Assembly (NCBI GenBank): GCA_964617875.1
Contig: CAZUAI010000020.1
Location: 9,126-73,125 of the forward strand
Length of the DNA stretch: 64,000 nt
Origin: CAZMVY01 sp964617875
Lineage (GTDB): Bacteria > Planctomycetota > Phycisphaerae > UBA1845 > PWPN01
Direction of reading: 5' to 3'
This document shows positions 1-9,203 of the stretch, piece by piece (the first letter of the stretch is position 1; every line of letters begins with the position of its first letter). A model generated the notes under the pieces. The model made no database searches and was not told the DNA's origin. It worked only from the letters and a program-made list of their open reading frames with translations. Made by a program: the position numbers and the translations under genes.

Positions 1-168
1 CCGGAGCATCCAATCCACGACAAGAACGTTCGGCTGCCAGCGGATCCCGAGATCGATGGCCTCGCGCGCCGTTGCCGCGGAGCGAACCTCGTGGCCTCCG
101 TGGGCAAGGGCGATTCCCAGTTCGTCGCGGTAATCCTGCTCGTCGTCAACCACCAGCACCCTGGGCAT
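1..168 (-). CDS. Response regulator receiver protein, N-terminal part (cut by window edge)
   Basis: The first 56 residues of a response regulator are present; the rest lies outside the window. The start MPRVLVVDDEQDYRDEL carries the acidic pocket (the DDE after the first beta strand), and NVLVVDWMLR holds the phospho-acceptor aspartate. It would receive phosphate from the histidine kinase whose 3' end overlaps it by 23 bp, so the two form a translationally coupled two-component pair transcribed kinase first. AGGAG lies 8 bases upstream of the ATG at 168. The output domain is not visible, so the regulated process is unknown. Confidence 0.9.
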   Translation of the reverse strand, partial: MPRVLVVDDEQDYRDELGIALAHGGHEVRSAATAREAIDLGIRWQPNVLVVDWMLR

Positions 169-2371
169 GCGACGTCTCCTTGAGACTCCTCGGCCCGGCG
201 GGCAACGTGACCGTGACCGTCGTTCCACATCCGAGCTGGCTCTGGATGTCGATGATCCCGGCGTGTTCGGTGATTATACCGTGGCAGATGCTGAGGCCAA
301 GACCGGTGCCCCCCTGTCGCTGCCGGGTTGTGAAAAAGGGGTCAAAGGCGCGCCGCTTCTGCTCCGGCGTCATGCCGCGGCCGTTGTCCTCGACGATCAC
401 CCGGACGGCGTCGGCGCCTGCCTCCGTCCGCACCCATACCCAGCCGCCGTGCGCACCGGCCTCGACGGCGTTGCGGACCAGGTTCGCCACGGCCTGCTCG
501 ATCTGGACGGGGTTGGCAATGACGAGCGGAAGATCGTCGGCGAGCGTGGTGCGTGTGGCCACGCCGGCGACCGCGGCGTACGCGGCCGTCTCTTCGAGCA
601 CCCGCTGAACGATGTCGTTGAGGTCGTTGGGCCACTTCTCGGCGGGTTGCTGGCGGGCGAACTGGAGCACGCTCTGAACGATATGACCGCACCGGCGGGC
701 GTGGCCGGCGACCTTGGCGAGCGCGTGGCGGAGGACTTCGTCCGCGCCGGGAACGTTCGGCGTCCGCATCGCGTTCTCAGCGGCGAGGAGGGCCATGCCG
801 ATCGGGTTGTTGATCTCGTGGGCGATTCCCGCGGCCAGCGTGCCGATGGCGGCCAGGCGTTCCGACAGCTGGAGACGCTCGCGCGACTCCGCGAGTTCCC
901 GGGTGCGCTGCTCGACAAGCTCTTCGAGTTGCGCGTGGTAGCAAGCCAGCTCCTCTTCGGCCCGCTGGTGCGAAAGCAGGACACCAAGGCTCGACGCGTA
1001 GAGCGCCAGCAGCTCGCGATCGTTTTCGGACAGCGGCCGTCCACTGGCCAGCGTGTCCGCCCAGAGCAACCCCGTGGCGTTCTGGCCGTCGGTGATCGCC
1101 GCGCACGCCTTGGAGCCCTGGCCGACGACGTTTCCACGATCGTCGTTCAGGGCGGCCTGCATCAGCACGGCGATGGGCCGCGAAGCGGCCAGCATCATGC
1201 GGCCGATATCGCCGATCGGATGGCGGCGTTCGCGTTCGTCGCGAGTGCGGCCGTTTTCGTCGGTTCCGAACGTCCCCTGCAGTTGGCCCGGCTCATCGCT
1301 CGGGATCCAGATGCTGAGCCGGTCGAAGCCGAGTCGGCACCGGCCGAGTTCGAGCGCACGGCGGAACAGATCGTCCCTCGACCGGGTCTGCAGCAACTCG
1401 TCCCGAATCTCGATCAGGGCGGTCAATTGCTCGCGGAAGCGGCGCTCCTGGTCTTCGCGCCGGCGGAGCGATTCCTCGGCGCGGACCCGCTCGAGCGTCG
1501 GCGCGACGATGCTCGCGACCTGTTGGAGCAGCCGGAGATCGTCGTCGCCGTAGCGGTAGGACGTGTAGGATTGGGCGGAGATCGCGCCGATCACCAGGTC
1601 GCCGCTGCACACGGGGGCATCCATGATGCTGGCGGAGAGGCGGCTCACGTTTCCGATGCGACGGAAGTCCGGCTGCGAACTTCCGGGGGCCCGGTTGATC
1701 AGAACCGGCTGGCCGCTGATGAGCCGACGGTTTCGGGGATTCGTTGAATCGGGTGTCCATTCCTCGCCGGGGAAGATCTGCTTGCGGCCGTCCACGACAT
1801 CGACGACGGAGAGGATCTCGAAGACGTTATCGCTCCGCCGGACGGCGAAGTAGTGGCAGTCCCAGCCGAAGAGGCACTCCGTCTCCTCTCGGACGACATC
1901 CAGAACGCCTTCCACCGTAACGCACGCGGCCAGGCGCGTGGCCAGGCGCCCCAGGATGTCCCGTCGTTGTTCTGCGTGCTTTTGTTGCGTTCTGTCGAAA
2001 AAGATTCCGAGGGCGCCGGTGATGTTGCCCTCCGGATCGTGCACCGGCGAGGAAGAAAAGCTCATGCTGAGGGGCCGGCCGTCGCGCGTCTGGCCGGAGA
2101 GATCGAGTGGGCCGATCGATCGGCCCTGAAGCGACTGCGCGAACGAGTCGCGGAGCCGGTCGAGGTCGTGTGCAGGGCACAACGGCGGAAACCGCCCCAG
2201 GGCGTCCGCGGCGGTCCAGCCGAACATCCGCTCGGCCGCCGGGTTCCACGCGATGACCTCGGAGCCCCGGTCGAGAGCGACGACGGCCGCCGGGAGGGCA
2301 TCAAACAGGGCGCGCAGCGACGGCTCGCCGGCTCGAGCCCCGGATTCCGCCGCGTTCGCTTCAGGCGTCAT
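146..2371 (-). CDS. PAS-GAF-GAF sensor histidine kinase
   Basis: A cytoplasmic sensor kinase of 741 residues from the chosen ATG. A PAS domain lies at about 15-135, a GAF domain at about 140-300, a second, more divergent GAF at about 320-470, a coiled coil, then HisKA with AAGIAHEINNP (phospho-acceptor His near 518). The ATPase domain has the N box (NLVRNAVEAG), G1 (DNGRGM), F box (FDPFFTT) and G2 (GGTGLGLS). No transmembrane segment is visible, so the signal is probably intracellular. An earlier ATG at 2449 is in frame, but a TATAAT at 2387-2392 lies inside that extension, which favours the start at 2371. The gene overlaps the response regulator at its 3' end and is presumably its cognate kinase. 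Confidence 0.9.
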   Translation of the reverse strand: MTPEANAAESGARAGEPSLRALFDALPAAVVALDRGSEVIAWNPAAERMFGWTAADALGRFPPLCPAHDLDRLRDSFAQSLQGRSIGPLDLSGQTRDGRPLSMSFSSSPVHDPEGNITGALGIFFDRTQQKHAEQRRDILGRLATRLAACVTVEGVLDVVREETECLFGWDCHYFAVRRSDNVFEILSVVDVVDGRKQIFPGEEWTPDSTNPRNRRLISGQPVLINRAPGSSQPDFRRIGNVSRLSASIMDAPVCSGDLVIGAISAQSYTSYRYGDDDLRLLQQVASIVAPTLERVRAEESLRRREDQERRFREQLTALIEIRDELLQTRSRDDLFRRALELGRCRLGFDRLSIWIPSDEPGQLQGTFGTDENGRTRDERERRHPIGDIGRMMLAASRPIAVLMQAALNDDRGNVVGQGSKACAAITDGQNATGLLWADTLASGRPLSENDRELLALYASSLGVLLSHQRAEEELACYHAQLEELVEQRTRELAESRERLQLSERLAAIGTLAAGIAHEINNPIGMALLAAENAMRTPNVPGADEVLRHALAKVAGHARRCGHIVQSVLQFARQQPAEKWPNDLNDIVQRVLEETAAYAAVAGVATRTTLADDLPLVIANPVQIEQAVANLVRNAVEAGAHGGWVWVRTEAGADAVRVIVEDNGRGMTPEQKRRAFDPFFTTRQRQGGTGLGLSICHGIITEHAGIIDIQSQLGCGTTVTVTLPAGPRSLKETSHAQGAGG

Positions 2372-2386
2372 GACCCACCAACCGTC

Positions 2387-2392
2387 ATTATA
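2387..2392 (-). promoter_or_regulatory. -10 box (TATAAT) for the histidine kinase
   Basis: A perfect TATAAT on the minus strand, 15 bases before the kinase ATG at 2371. No good -35 hexamer is seen at 16-18 bp. Transcription would begin about 9 bases before the start codon, giving an almost leaderless mRNA. Confidence 0.4.
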
Positions 2393-2604
2393 CCGCTCGA
2401 CCCCGTCCAATGCTCCGACAGACAGGCCTGGGATCGGTTGCCGGCGCAACCGGTTTTCCGCCAGGAGGTTAGCGACGGCTTAACCCCGCGTTCCCTCATC
2501 GTCATGACGACGGAACGCTGGTTTCGGACACGGTCTCTGTCGATTCCGCCCGCAACGCACAGTTTGGTATAGTGGATAATGTCCGCATGTCGCAGGAGTG
2601 ACAC

Positions 2605-3237
2605 ATGGACAGGGTGCCCACAGAATCGCAGGAAACTCGTCTGTTGCTCGAACAGGTCCACGCGGGCAAACCCGGGGCCGTGGACGGACTCCTGGCCCGA
2701 TACCGGGATGACCTGCTCCAGATGGTGAGGCTGCGGCTTGACCCGAAGCTGCGCCAGCGCGTGGATCCTTCGGACGTGGTGCAGGAAGCGCAGATGGAGG
2801 CTGCGCGGCGCCTGCCGGCATACCTGGCCCGACCGCCGATGACCTTTCGCCTGTGGCTTCGGCAGATCACATACGACCGCCTTCTGATGATGCGTCGGAA
2901 ACACCTGGATGCAGGGCGGCGGGCGGTGGCGCGGGAGCTGCCGTTACCGGATCGTTCCACGGCGCACCTCGGCCGGCAGTTGACGGCGGACGCCTCGACG
3001 CCGAGCCAGCACCTGATCCGCGGCGAACTCGCTCGCCGGGTCCGCCAGGCGATATCGGAGCTGTCGGAAACCGACCGCGAGATCCTGCTCATGCGGAACT
3101 TCGAGGGCTTATCGAACCAGGAGGCGGCGCAAGTGCTGGATATCGAACCGTCCGCGGCGAACAAGCGTTACGGGCGGGCGCTGCTGCGGCTGCGGGCCGT
3201 GCTCCTCGAAGGCAGCATGAAGGAGTCCGCGTCATGA
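2605..3237 (+). CDS. ECF-type RNA polymerase sigma factor
   Basis: A 210-residue sigma factor of the kind abundant in planctomycetes. Region 2 includes DPSDVVQEAQMEAARRL and the FRLWLRQITYDRL core-binding/-10 recognition segment. Region 4 has ELSETDREILLMRNFEG followed by a helix-turn-helix (LSNQEAAQVLDIEPSAANKR) that would read a -35 element. AGGAG precedes the ATG by 6 bases. The stop overlaps the start of the Ser/Thr kinase (ATGA), so the two are translationally coupled. In this family phosphorylation by the linked kinase is thought to replace a classical anti-sigma factor; that role is inferred here from context. Confidence 0.92.
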   Translation: MDRVPTESQETRLLLEQVHAGKPGAVDGLLARYRDDLLQMVRLRLDPKLRQRVDPSDVVQEAQMEAARRLPAYLARPPMTFRLWLRQITYDRLLMMRRKHLDAGRRAVARELPLPDRSTAHLGRQLTADASTPSQHLIRGELARRVRQAISELSETDREILLMRNFEGLSNQEAAQVLDIEPSAANKRYGRALLRLRAVLLEGSMKESAS

Positions 3238-6200
3238 AGGAGACTCCTGCCAGTGAAGCCGTGTCGGTGGAATCGCTGCTGGGCCGGGTGGCCGACGAAT
3301 TCACGCAGCGGATCGCCCGCGGTGAACAACCCGATATCGAGGAATACGCGCAGCGCTACCCGCAGATCGCCGGTGTGATCCGCGAGGTGTTTTCCGCGTT
3401 GCAGGTGCTTCCCGTGCCGGCGGATTCGGCAGCGGGGATGCGCCATGCATCGTCCGCGGAATTGCCGGCGGCTGCGGTCCTGGGCGATTACCGTCTCGTC
3501 CGCGAGATCGGCCGCGGGGGCATGGGCGTCGTCTACGAGGCCGAGCAGATGTCGCTGCGTCGGCGCGTCGCGCTGAAGGTGCTGTCGTTCGCCGCGGTGC
3601 TGGACTCGAAGCAGCTTCAGCGGTTCAAGAACGAGGCCCAGGCGGCCGCCCAACTGCACCACACGAACATCGTCCCGGTCTTCTCCGTGGGGTGCGAACG
3701 GGGCGTACACTACTACGCGATGCAGTACATCGAGGGGCAACCGCTCTCAGCGGTCATTCGCGAGCTGCGCCAGCTCGGGGGCATGGACGCCACCGGCGAA
3801 CATACGCTGCCGGCGGGCCGCCCCGGTGTCCCGGATGCCGTTGCCTCGTCGGGTTGCGCAACGACCGCGCCGTCCTTTACGGGGTCGTCGGCCGCAGCCG
3901 GCCTTCTGGGGCCGGAGGGCAGCGGTTCGTTCGCGACGATCACGACCGAGGGCTCGGCACGTGGCCGGGCGCTCGTCCGTTCGGTTGCGAACCTGGCGGT
4001 TCAGGCGGCCGAGGCGCTGGAGTACGCGCACGAGCGCGGCGTGATTCATCGAGACATCAAGCCGTCGAACCTCCTGCTGGACACGGAGGGCCGTCTCTGG
4101 GTCGCCGATTTCGGTCTGGCCACGGTGCAGACCGACTCGGGGCTCACGCTCACCGGCGACATCGTGGGCACGATTCGCTACATGAGCCCGGAGCAGGCCC
4201 TCGCCCGGCGGGTGCCGGTGGACCACCGGACGGACATCTACTCGCTCGGAGCCACGCTGTACGAACTGCTGGCGCTGACGCCGGCGTTTGCCGGCGGCGA
4301 CCGGCAGGACCTGCTGCGGCAGATCGCCTTCGACGAACCGCGCCCGCTCCGGCAGCGGAACCGGGCGATTCCCCGGGAGATGGAGATTATCGTCGGCAAG
4401 GCGATGGCGAAGAACCCGGCCGAGCGTTACGCCACGGCCCGGGAACTGGCCGATGACCTGAGGCGGTTCCTCGAGGACAAGCCGATCCTGGCGAAGCCGC
4501 CGACGGTGCTGGACCGTGCGGCGAAGTGGTCGCGCCGGCACCGGTCGGTCGTGGCGGCGGGCATCGTTCTGCTCATCCTGAGCGTGGCGGGCTTGTCGGT
4601 CAGCACGGTGATGATCGCGCGCGAGCGGGAGAAGGCCGTGCGCGAGCGCGATGCGGCGCAGGAACAGAGGCAACGCGCCGAACGAAACCTGCGGGCGGCC
4701 CGCGAAGTCGTGGACCGGATGCTGGCGGACGTGTCGGCGACCGACCCGGCCATGGCCTCCGGCGCCGAGCCGCTTCAGCTGGCGCTGCGGCAGGAGGCCC
4801 TGGCGGACGCCAAGGCGCGGGCCGACCGCAGCAACGAACCGGCCGCCCGCCGTGATCTGGCCGCCGCCTACGTGCGACTGGCCCAGACCTGCGCCCAATT
4901 GGGGCAGGACGAGCCGGCGGAACAGGCCTATCGCGAAGCGGGCGGCATCCTCGAGGCGCTGCGGAAGGATTCCCCCGACACAGCCGAGGACGCGGTTCAG
5001 TTGGCGCAGGCCGATCTGTGTCTGGGGGCGATCCTGTGGAAGCAGCGGCGATACACGGAGGCCGAGGCGTCGCTGCGGGAATCCATCGGCATCCGGCGGG
5101 CGATCGTCAGCGAGTTCTCGCAATCCATCGAGCGGCGGCAGCAGAACTTCGAGCTGGCATGCACACAGAGGAACCTGGCGGACCTGCTGCTCAAGGCCGG
5201 GCGGCGTGAAGAGGCCGAGGGCACCAGCCGCGAGTCGATCACCATGTTCGAACACCTGGCGAACTGGTTCCCCGATGTTGAACTGTATGCAACGGAACTC
5301 GCCCGCACGCGGCGATGGTGGGACGAGGTGCTCCGGCTGGCCGACCAGCAGGCGGCCTCCGTGGCGCCCGGGGGGCCGCTGGTCGATCCGGACGGGCCGG
5401 CATCCGGCTACCGGCAGATGCTGGCCGCCACGCATCGGATCATCACGGAGGCGATCGAGGGCGAGGCCGACGCGGAGGCGGCGGACGCGGCCTACCGCCG
5501 GGCGGTGAGCGTGGTCGAGCAATGGGTACGACAGCATCCGGCGGAGACCAGGTACCGGGAAGACCTCCTCGAACTCCACCGGGCACACGCCGCCCGAACG
5601 CGGGAGCTGTGGCTGCTGGATCAGTCGGAGGCGGCGTTCCAGAAGGCCGTCGAGATCCTGGAGCAGTTGGTCGCCGAGCATCCGACGGCCGCCGGCTACC
5701 GCGACCGTCTCGAGAACATGCGGCACAAACGGGACGTCATCCGCGGGCGGAGGCCGGTGGGCGAGCTGATGCTCTTGAGCAAAGGTTCGCCGGAGGAGAT
5801 TGCGCGGGCCGTCGAACTGGCCCGCAACGTGGACCTCGCGTTGATCGCCACGAACGCGCCTGTCCTCACGATCTGCGCGGACCACTTGGCGCTCGGCTGC
5901 GACTACGCGCGGGCCGAAGCGCTTGCCCGCAAGGCCACCGAAGTGGACCCGACCGACATCGCCGCGTGGAAGTCGCTGGGCTGGGCCCTGGAGGGGCTCG
6001 GCCGCCATGAGGAGGGACGTGCCGCGCTGCGGCACGCGCTGGGCGTGCTGAACATCCGTACGGGTGAACAGGCCGTCGGCGCCTGCCCGGAACCATCGAC
6101 GATGGGATACCTGCTCGGCATGGTGAGCCGGGAACGGTATGTCAGCCGGTGGCAGGGCGTGAAGATGTACGGGTCGCGGTTTGACCCCTGGCCGTGGTTC

Positions 6201-6362
6201 TTCGTCGGCGTGCGGATGGAACTGGACGGGCGCCGCGCCGAGGCCGAGGCCGCTTATCGCACATGCGCGGGGCTGGACGTGGTGCCCAGGGCCCACTACA
6301 CGGCCAGGTGGGCGGCATATCGCCTGAAGATGCTCACCGCCACCGCGCCATCGGCGCGCTGA
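3234..6362 (+). CDS. Membrane-anchored Ser/Thr protein kinase with TPR-like repeats
   Basis: 1042 residues, starting at the ATG that overlaps the sigma factor stop. The kinase domain spans about 86-415: glycine loop GRGGMGVV (93-100), VALK lysine (K115), HRDIKPSN catalytic loop (D274) and DFG (D292). A low-complexity insert of roughly 65 residues (about 182-245) sits between the lobes' linker and the catalytic loop, as is common in planctomycete kinases. One transmembrane helix (about 438-461) is followed by a charged coiled coil and a long helical tail with degenerate TPR-like units (for example EASLRESIGIRRAI, TAAYRTCAGLD). It probably phosphorylates the co-encoded sigma factor after sensing an extracytoplasmic signal; that is inference. 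Confidence 0.92.
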   Translation: MKETPASEAVSVESLLGRVADEFTQRIARGEQPDIEEYAQRYPQIAGVIREVFSALQVLPVPADSAAGMRHASSAELPAAAVLGDYRLVREIGRGGMGVVYEAEQMSLRRRVALKVLSFAAVLDSKQLQRFKNEAQAAAQLHHTNIVPVFSVGCERGVHYYAMQYIEGQPLSAVIRELRQLGGMDATGEHTLPAGRPGVPDAVASSGCATTAPSFTGSSAAAGLLGPEGSGSFATITTEGSARGRALVRSVANLAVQAAEALEYAHERGVIHRDIKPSNLLLDTEGRLWVADFGLATVQTDSGLTLTGDIVGTIRYMSPEQALARRVPVDHRTDIYSLGATLYELLALTPAFAGGDRQDLLRQIAFDEPRPLRQRNRAIPREMEIIVGKAMAKNPAERYATARELADDLRRFLEDKPILAKPPTVLDRAAKWSRRHRSVVAAGIVLLILSVAGLSVSTVMIAREREKAVRERDAAQEQRQRAERNLRAAREVVDRMLADVSATDPAMASGAEPLQLALRQEALADAKARADRSNEPAARRDLAAAYVRLAQTCAQLGQDEPAEQAYREAGGILEALRKDSPDTAEDAVQLAQADLCLGAILWKQRRYTEAEASLRESIGIRRAIVSEFSQSIERRQQNFELACTQRNLADLLLKAGRREEAEGTSRESITMFEHLANWFPDVELYATELARTRRWWDEVLRLADQQAASVAPGGPLVDPDGPASGYRQMLAATHRIITEAIEGEADAEAADAAYRRAVSVVEQWVRQHPAETRYREDLLELHRAHAARTRELWLLDQSEAAFQKAVEILEQLVAEHPTAAGYRDRLENMRHKRDVIRGRRPVGELMLLSKGSPEEIARAVELARNVDLALIATNAPVLTICADHLALGCDYARAEALARKATEVDPTDIAAWKSLGWALEGLGRHEEGRAALRHALGVLNIRTGEQAVGACPEPSTMGYLLGMVSRERYVSRWQGVKMYGSRFDPWPWFFVGVRMELDGRRAEAEAAYRTCAGLDVVPRAHYTARWAAYRLKMLTATAPSAR

Positions 6363-6677
6363 TCGCTGACCGGTACGGCGCCAGTGAGTCGGCGGCTCCT
6401 CGCCGGCATCGCGCCGCCGGTTCATTCGTTGTGGTGCCGTGGAGGGCAAAGCGGCGTGGAGGTTGTCGCGTTCCGGGGCCAACGGCGGATTCAGGATGGG
6501 TGCATGGCCCCCTCACCCTTCGTGTCCTCGCAACCTTCCCATGTGGTTTTGTCGGCGTCACCTGTCGATCCCGGCCCGTCCTCGCAGTTGTTCCAACGAG
6601 GAGACCTACCTGTTTCGATGGTCGCCGGCTTCGTGAGATCGCCGCCGCGATCCGGGGGCCACTGCGGAGGCTGTACC
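6363..6677 (+). other. Intergenic stretch, no gene recognised
   Basis: 315 bases between the kinase and the next gene. No convincing reading frame, RNA gene or consensus promoter was found. GC-rich inverted segments occur near 6390-6420 (GGCGGC / GCCGCC), but they lack a U-run and are not called a terminator. Confidence 0.5.
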
Positions 6678-7403
6678 ATGCCGAAAACGATGCCATGTGT
6701 CGCGATTCTCGCCGCCGGATTGGGGGCGATCGTCTGGAAGGCCCCGTACATGCAATTGGCCAGCCAATTGTCGTCGGGCCAGCTCGATGGCCGGCGGATA
6801 CTCGTGACGGACTTCGTACCGGAGCGGCCTGCCGAGGGCGGCGTGCCGGTTCGACTCGGCACGTTGGGCTTTTCCGTGCCCGCAACCGCCGCAATTGAGC
6901 CGATGGCGCCCGACGGTTCGTTCGGGTTGTGGGTCAAGCTGCCCGGCATGAGGTGCGCGGTGTTGCCGCCGCGGCACGCGGGTCCGGACGGCGATTCCGC
7001 CCCCTGGGATTCGCATGGCACGGCCGGCCCGGATGAGCTGAGCCGTCAGGCCTCCATCTGCGCGGCCAGCGGGCGGGACCTCTCGTTCTGGATGAGTGCG
7101 GGCGACGTGGAGTTGCTGCGGGACCGTCTGGAGATCCGCCCGGCCTTCTGCCTGGCGGCGGAACGTGTGGAGGTGGTTCGGGCCGGGGCCCTGTACGGTC
7201 TTCTTCTGAGTTGGCAGGTCGAGGGCTCGCCCCGTCTGGTGTTCCGCTACTTCTCCGCGGATACGCGAACGCACGATACGGTCTTCCTGTATCCGGAATC
7301 GGATTCGGTCGGGGCGATGCGCGCGGCGCGAGCGCTGGTCAGCACGTTCACGCTGGAGCAGGGTGAGCGATCAAGCGAAGCGTCAACCGCGGCGGCGAAC
7401 TGA
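6678..7403 (+). CDS. Unknown protein with an N-terminal hydrophobic segment
   Basis: Not recognised. 241 residues from an ATG preceded by GGAGG (6666-6670). Residues 4-19 (TMPCVAILAAGLGAIV) form a hydrophobic stretch that could be a signal peptide or membrane anchor; the rest looks soluble and beta-rich, without known catalytic motifs. It stands alone between the sigma/kinase pair and the oxidoreductase. In-frame upstream ATGs exist (6618, for example), but the Shine-Dalgarno and hydrophobic start favour 6678. Confidence 0.6.
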   Translation: MPKTMPCVAILAAGLGAIVWKAPYMQLASQLSSGQLDGRRILVTDFVPERPAEGGVPVRLGTLGFSVPATAAIEPMAPDGSFGLWVKLPGMRCAVLPPRHAGPDGDSAPWDSHGTAGPDELSRQASICAASGRDLSFWMSAGDVELLRDRLEIRPAFCLAAERVEVVRAGALYGLLLSWQVEGSPRLVFRYFSADTRTHDTVFLYPESDSVGAMRAARALVSTFTLEQGERSSEASTAAAN

Positions 7404-7546
7404 CTGCCGTCGTCGGCTTCACGGCGATCAGGCCCACGTCGGCCGCGATGACATGGGCGCTGCGCGCGAACAGGCCGCGAGCGTTCCCGCCCGTGTGCCT
7501 TTCGGGTTTTCCGCCGTCCCATCGCTGCGGTGCGCCACGACGGGAT

Positions 7547-7575
7547 TTGCCACGCCGGTCCGCTTCGGCGACAAT
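7547..7575 (+). promoter_or_regulatory. Promoter for the Gfo/Idh/MocA gene
   Basis: TTGCCA (7547-7552), a 17-bp spacer and GACAAT (7570-7575). Predicted start of transcription is near 7582, 28 bases before the ATG, leaving room for the AGGAGA ribosome-binding site. Confidence 0.5.
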
Positions 7576-7609
7576 GCCGCGTTTTCAACCGGCAACAGGA
7601 GACCAAACA

Positions 7610-8824
7610 ATGTCGGATGGCACACTGAATCGGCGGCAGTTTCTGGGAGCGACGGCGGCGGGACTCGGGGCGATGGCGGCACCGCGGCTGGCGACCGGCG
7701 TACTCGGGGCGAACGAGAAGATCGTCCTGGGCGTCATCGGGTCGGGCGGCATGGCCCGGCACCACATGAACACCTTCAAGAAGCTCGGGGCCGAGTTCGC
7801 GGCCGTGTGCGACGTCTACGAGCCGAACCTGAACGAGGGACTCAAGCTCGCCGGCGAAAAGGCCAAGGGCTACGTCGAGCACGAGAAACTGCTGGAGCGC
7901 AAGGACATCGACGCCGTCGTCATCGGCTCGCCCGAGCACTGGCACCACGATCATCTCATCGACACGGTCAAGGCCGGCAAGGACGCCTACTGTGAGAAGC
8001 CGATGTGCTGGTCGATCGAGCAGGGCGCCAACATGGTCAAGGAGGTCCGCAAGACCGACCGCGTCGTCCAGATCGGCATGCAGCGCCGCAGTTCACCCGC
8101 CATCCACCAGATGAAGAAGTTCTTCGACGACAAGCTGTTCGGCGACATCTATATCGTCCGGGCCGAGTGGTACTGGAACATGGACGTCAACCGCGACGTG
8201 AAGGTGGACGGCAAGCTCGACTGGGAGCGGTTCTGCGGCCCCGCCGGCCGGCAGGAGTTCGAGCCGATGAAGTACCGCTACTGGCGCTACTACTGGCCGT
8301 TCTCCGGCGGCAACGAGACCGACCAGGGCACGCACCTGTTGGACGTCGTCCAGTGGATGATGGACGCCGGGCAGCCGATCTCGGCCGTGCAGTTCGGCGA
8401 TGTCTACCGCAACAAGCCGACCGAGACGCCCGACACGTTCTGCTGCACGTTCGAGTTTCCCAACTTCATGGCCACCTGGACGCTCGGCTACACGACCAAC
8501 ACCTGGCGGAACGGGTGGTCGATCTGCTTCCAGGGCACCAAGGCGGCGCTCTTCCTCACCGAAACGGGCTACCGCATCTTCGACCAGGTGAACGGCTGGG
8601 AGAAGGGCATGCCCAAGCCATCGAAGGAATATCTCCCCGGCGGCGTCACCGACACGACCCCGCACGTGCAGAACTTCCTCGACTGCGTCAAGAGCCGCAA
8701 GGATCCGAACGCCACGGTCGAGATCGGCCACCGCGCCGTCCGCCCGCTGCACCTGGCGAACGTCGCCCTGCGGAAAAAGACCCGCGCCGTTCTCGACGCC
8801 GACGGCGTGACGATCAAGACCTGA
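7610..8824 (+). CDS. Tat-exported Gfo/Idh/MocA family oxidoreductase
   Basis: 404 residues. The N-terminus has a twin-arginine signal (NRRQFLGATAAG), so the folded, cofactor-loaded enzyme is probably exported. The Rossmann fold begins at about residue 37 with IVLGVIGSGGMA, followed by VCDVYEPN and the family motif EKPM (dinucleotide side of the active site). The GGNETDQGTHLLDVVQWM segment fits the substrate-side histidine region of the C-terminal beta domain. Such planctomycete enzymes are usually NAD(P)-dependent sugar or cyclitol dehydrogenases; the substrate here is unknown. AGGAGA lies 8 bases upstream of the ATG. It appears monocistronic, with its own promoter. Confidence 0.93.
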   Translation: MSDGTLNRRQFLGATAAGLGAMAAPRLATGVLGANEKIVLGVIGSGGMARHHMNTFKKLGAEFAAVCDVYEPNLNEGLKLAGEKAKGYVEHEKLLERKDIDAVVIGSPEHWHHDHLIDTVKAGKDAYCEKPMCWSIEQGANMVKEVRKTDRVVQIGMQRRSSPAIHQMKKFFDDKLFGDIYIVRAEWYWNMDVNRDVKVDGKLDWERFCGPAGRQEFEPMKYRYWRYYWPFSGGNETDQGTHLLDVVQWMMDAGQPISAVQFGDVYRNKPTETPDTFCCTFEFPNFMATWTLGYTTNTWRNGWSICFQGTKAALFLTETGYRIFDQVNGWEKGMPKPSKEYLPGGVTDTTPHVQNFLDCVKSRKDPNATVEIGHRAVRPLHLANVALRKKTRAVLDADGVTIKT

Positions 8825-8901
8825 TGGCGGGGATGAGAAAGCGGGCGGCCGGTTGTGGCGGCTGACGTTCAACGGCAGCCGCGGCGCCGGCGGAGCCTGC
8901 C

Positions 8902-8930
8902 CGTAACATGTTTTGAGGCAGTATGTTACG
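8902..8930. promoter_or_regulatory. 8-bp inverted repeat, possible operator or weak terminator
   Basis: CGTAACAT and ATGTTACG form a perfect 8-bp inverted repeat separated by 13 bases. It is markedly more AT-rich than its surroundings. It lies 78 bases after the oxidoreductase stop and 120 bases before the mre promoter. There is no U-run, so an operator is at least as likely as a terminator. Confidence 0.35.
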
Positions 8931-9051
8931 GCTCATGGCGGCCGGCATGTGCCATAGCGGGAAACACGCCGGGCCCGGCGAAGGCGGTGGCCTGGCTTCG
9001 GGAGGCCGGCCGGCGCTTGCGGTTTGGCCGCGTACCCGCTACAAAGGGGAC

Positions 9052-9080
9052 TTGGCAAACTCGCCGGTTGGTGTTATAGC
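9052..9080 (+). promoter_or_regulatory. Promoter of the mre operon
   Basis: TTGGCA (9052-9057), a 17-bp spacer and TATAGC (9075-9080); TTATAG one base earlier gives a 16-bp spacer. The leader to the first gene of the operon would be about 115 bases. Confidence 0.5.
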
Positions 9081-9203
9081 ATCGACTTGCGAAAGCCGCG
9101 GTTGGCTGACCCCAGTACCGCAAGCCCGACGTGGGCGACAAGCCGGCGGGCTGACGCGACGAGCGAGCAGGATTGACCTCCAGACAGGCGCAGGGGCGGT
9201 TGC

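Noticed and set aside
3747..6482. Long minus-strand frame opposite the Ser/Thr kinase
   Set aside because: Mirror of the kinase frame; no start signal or domain.
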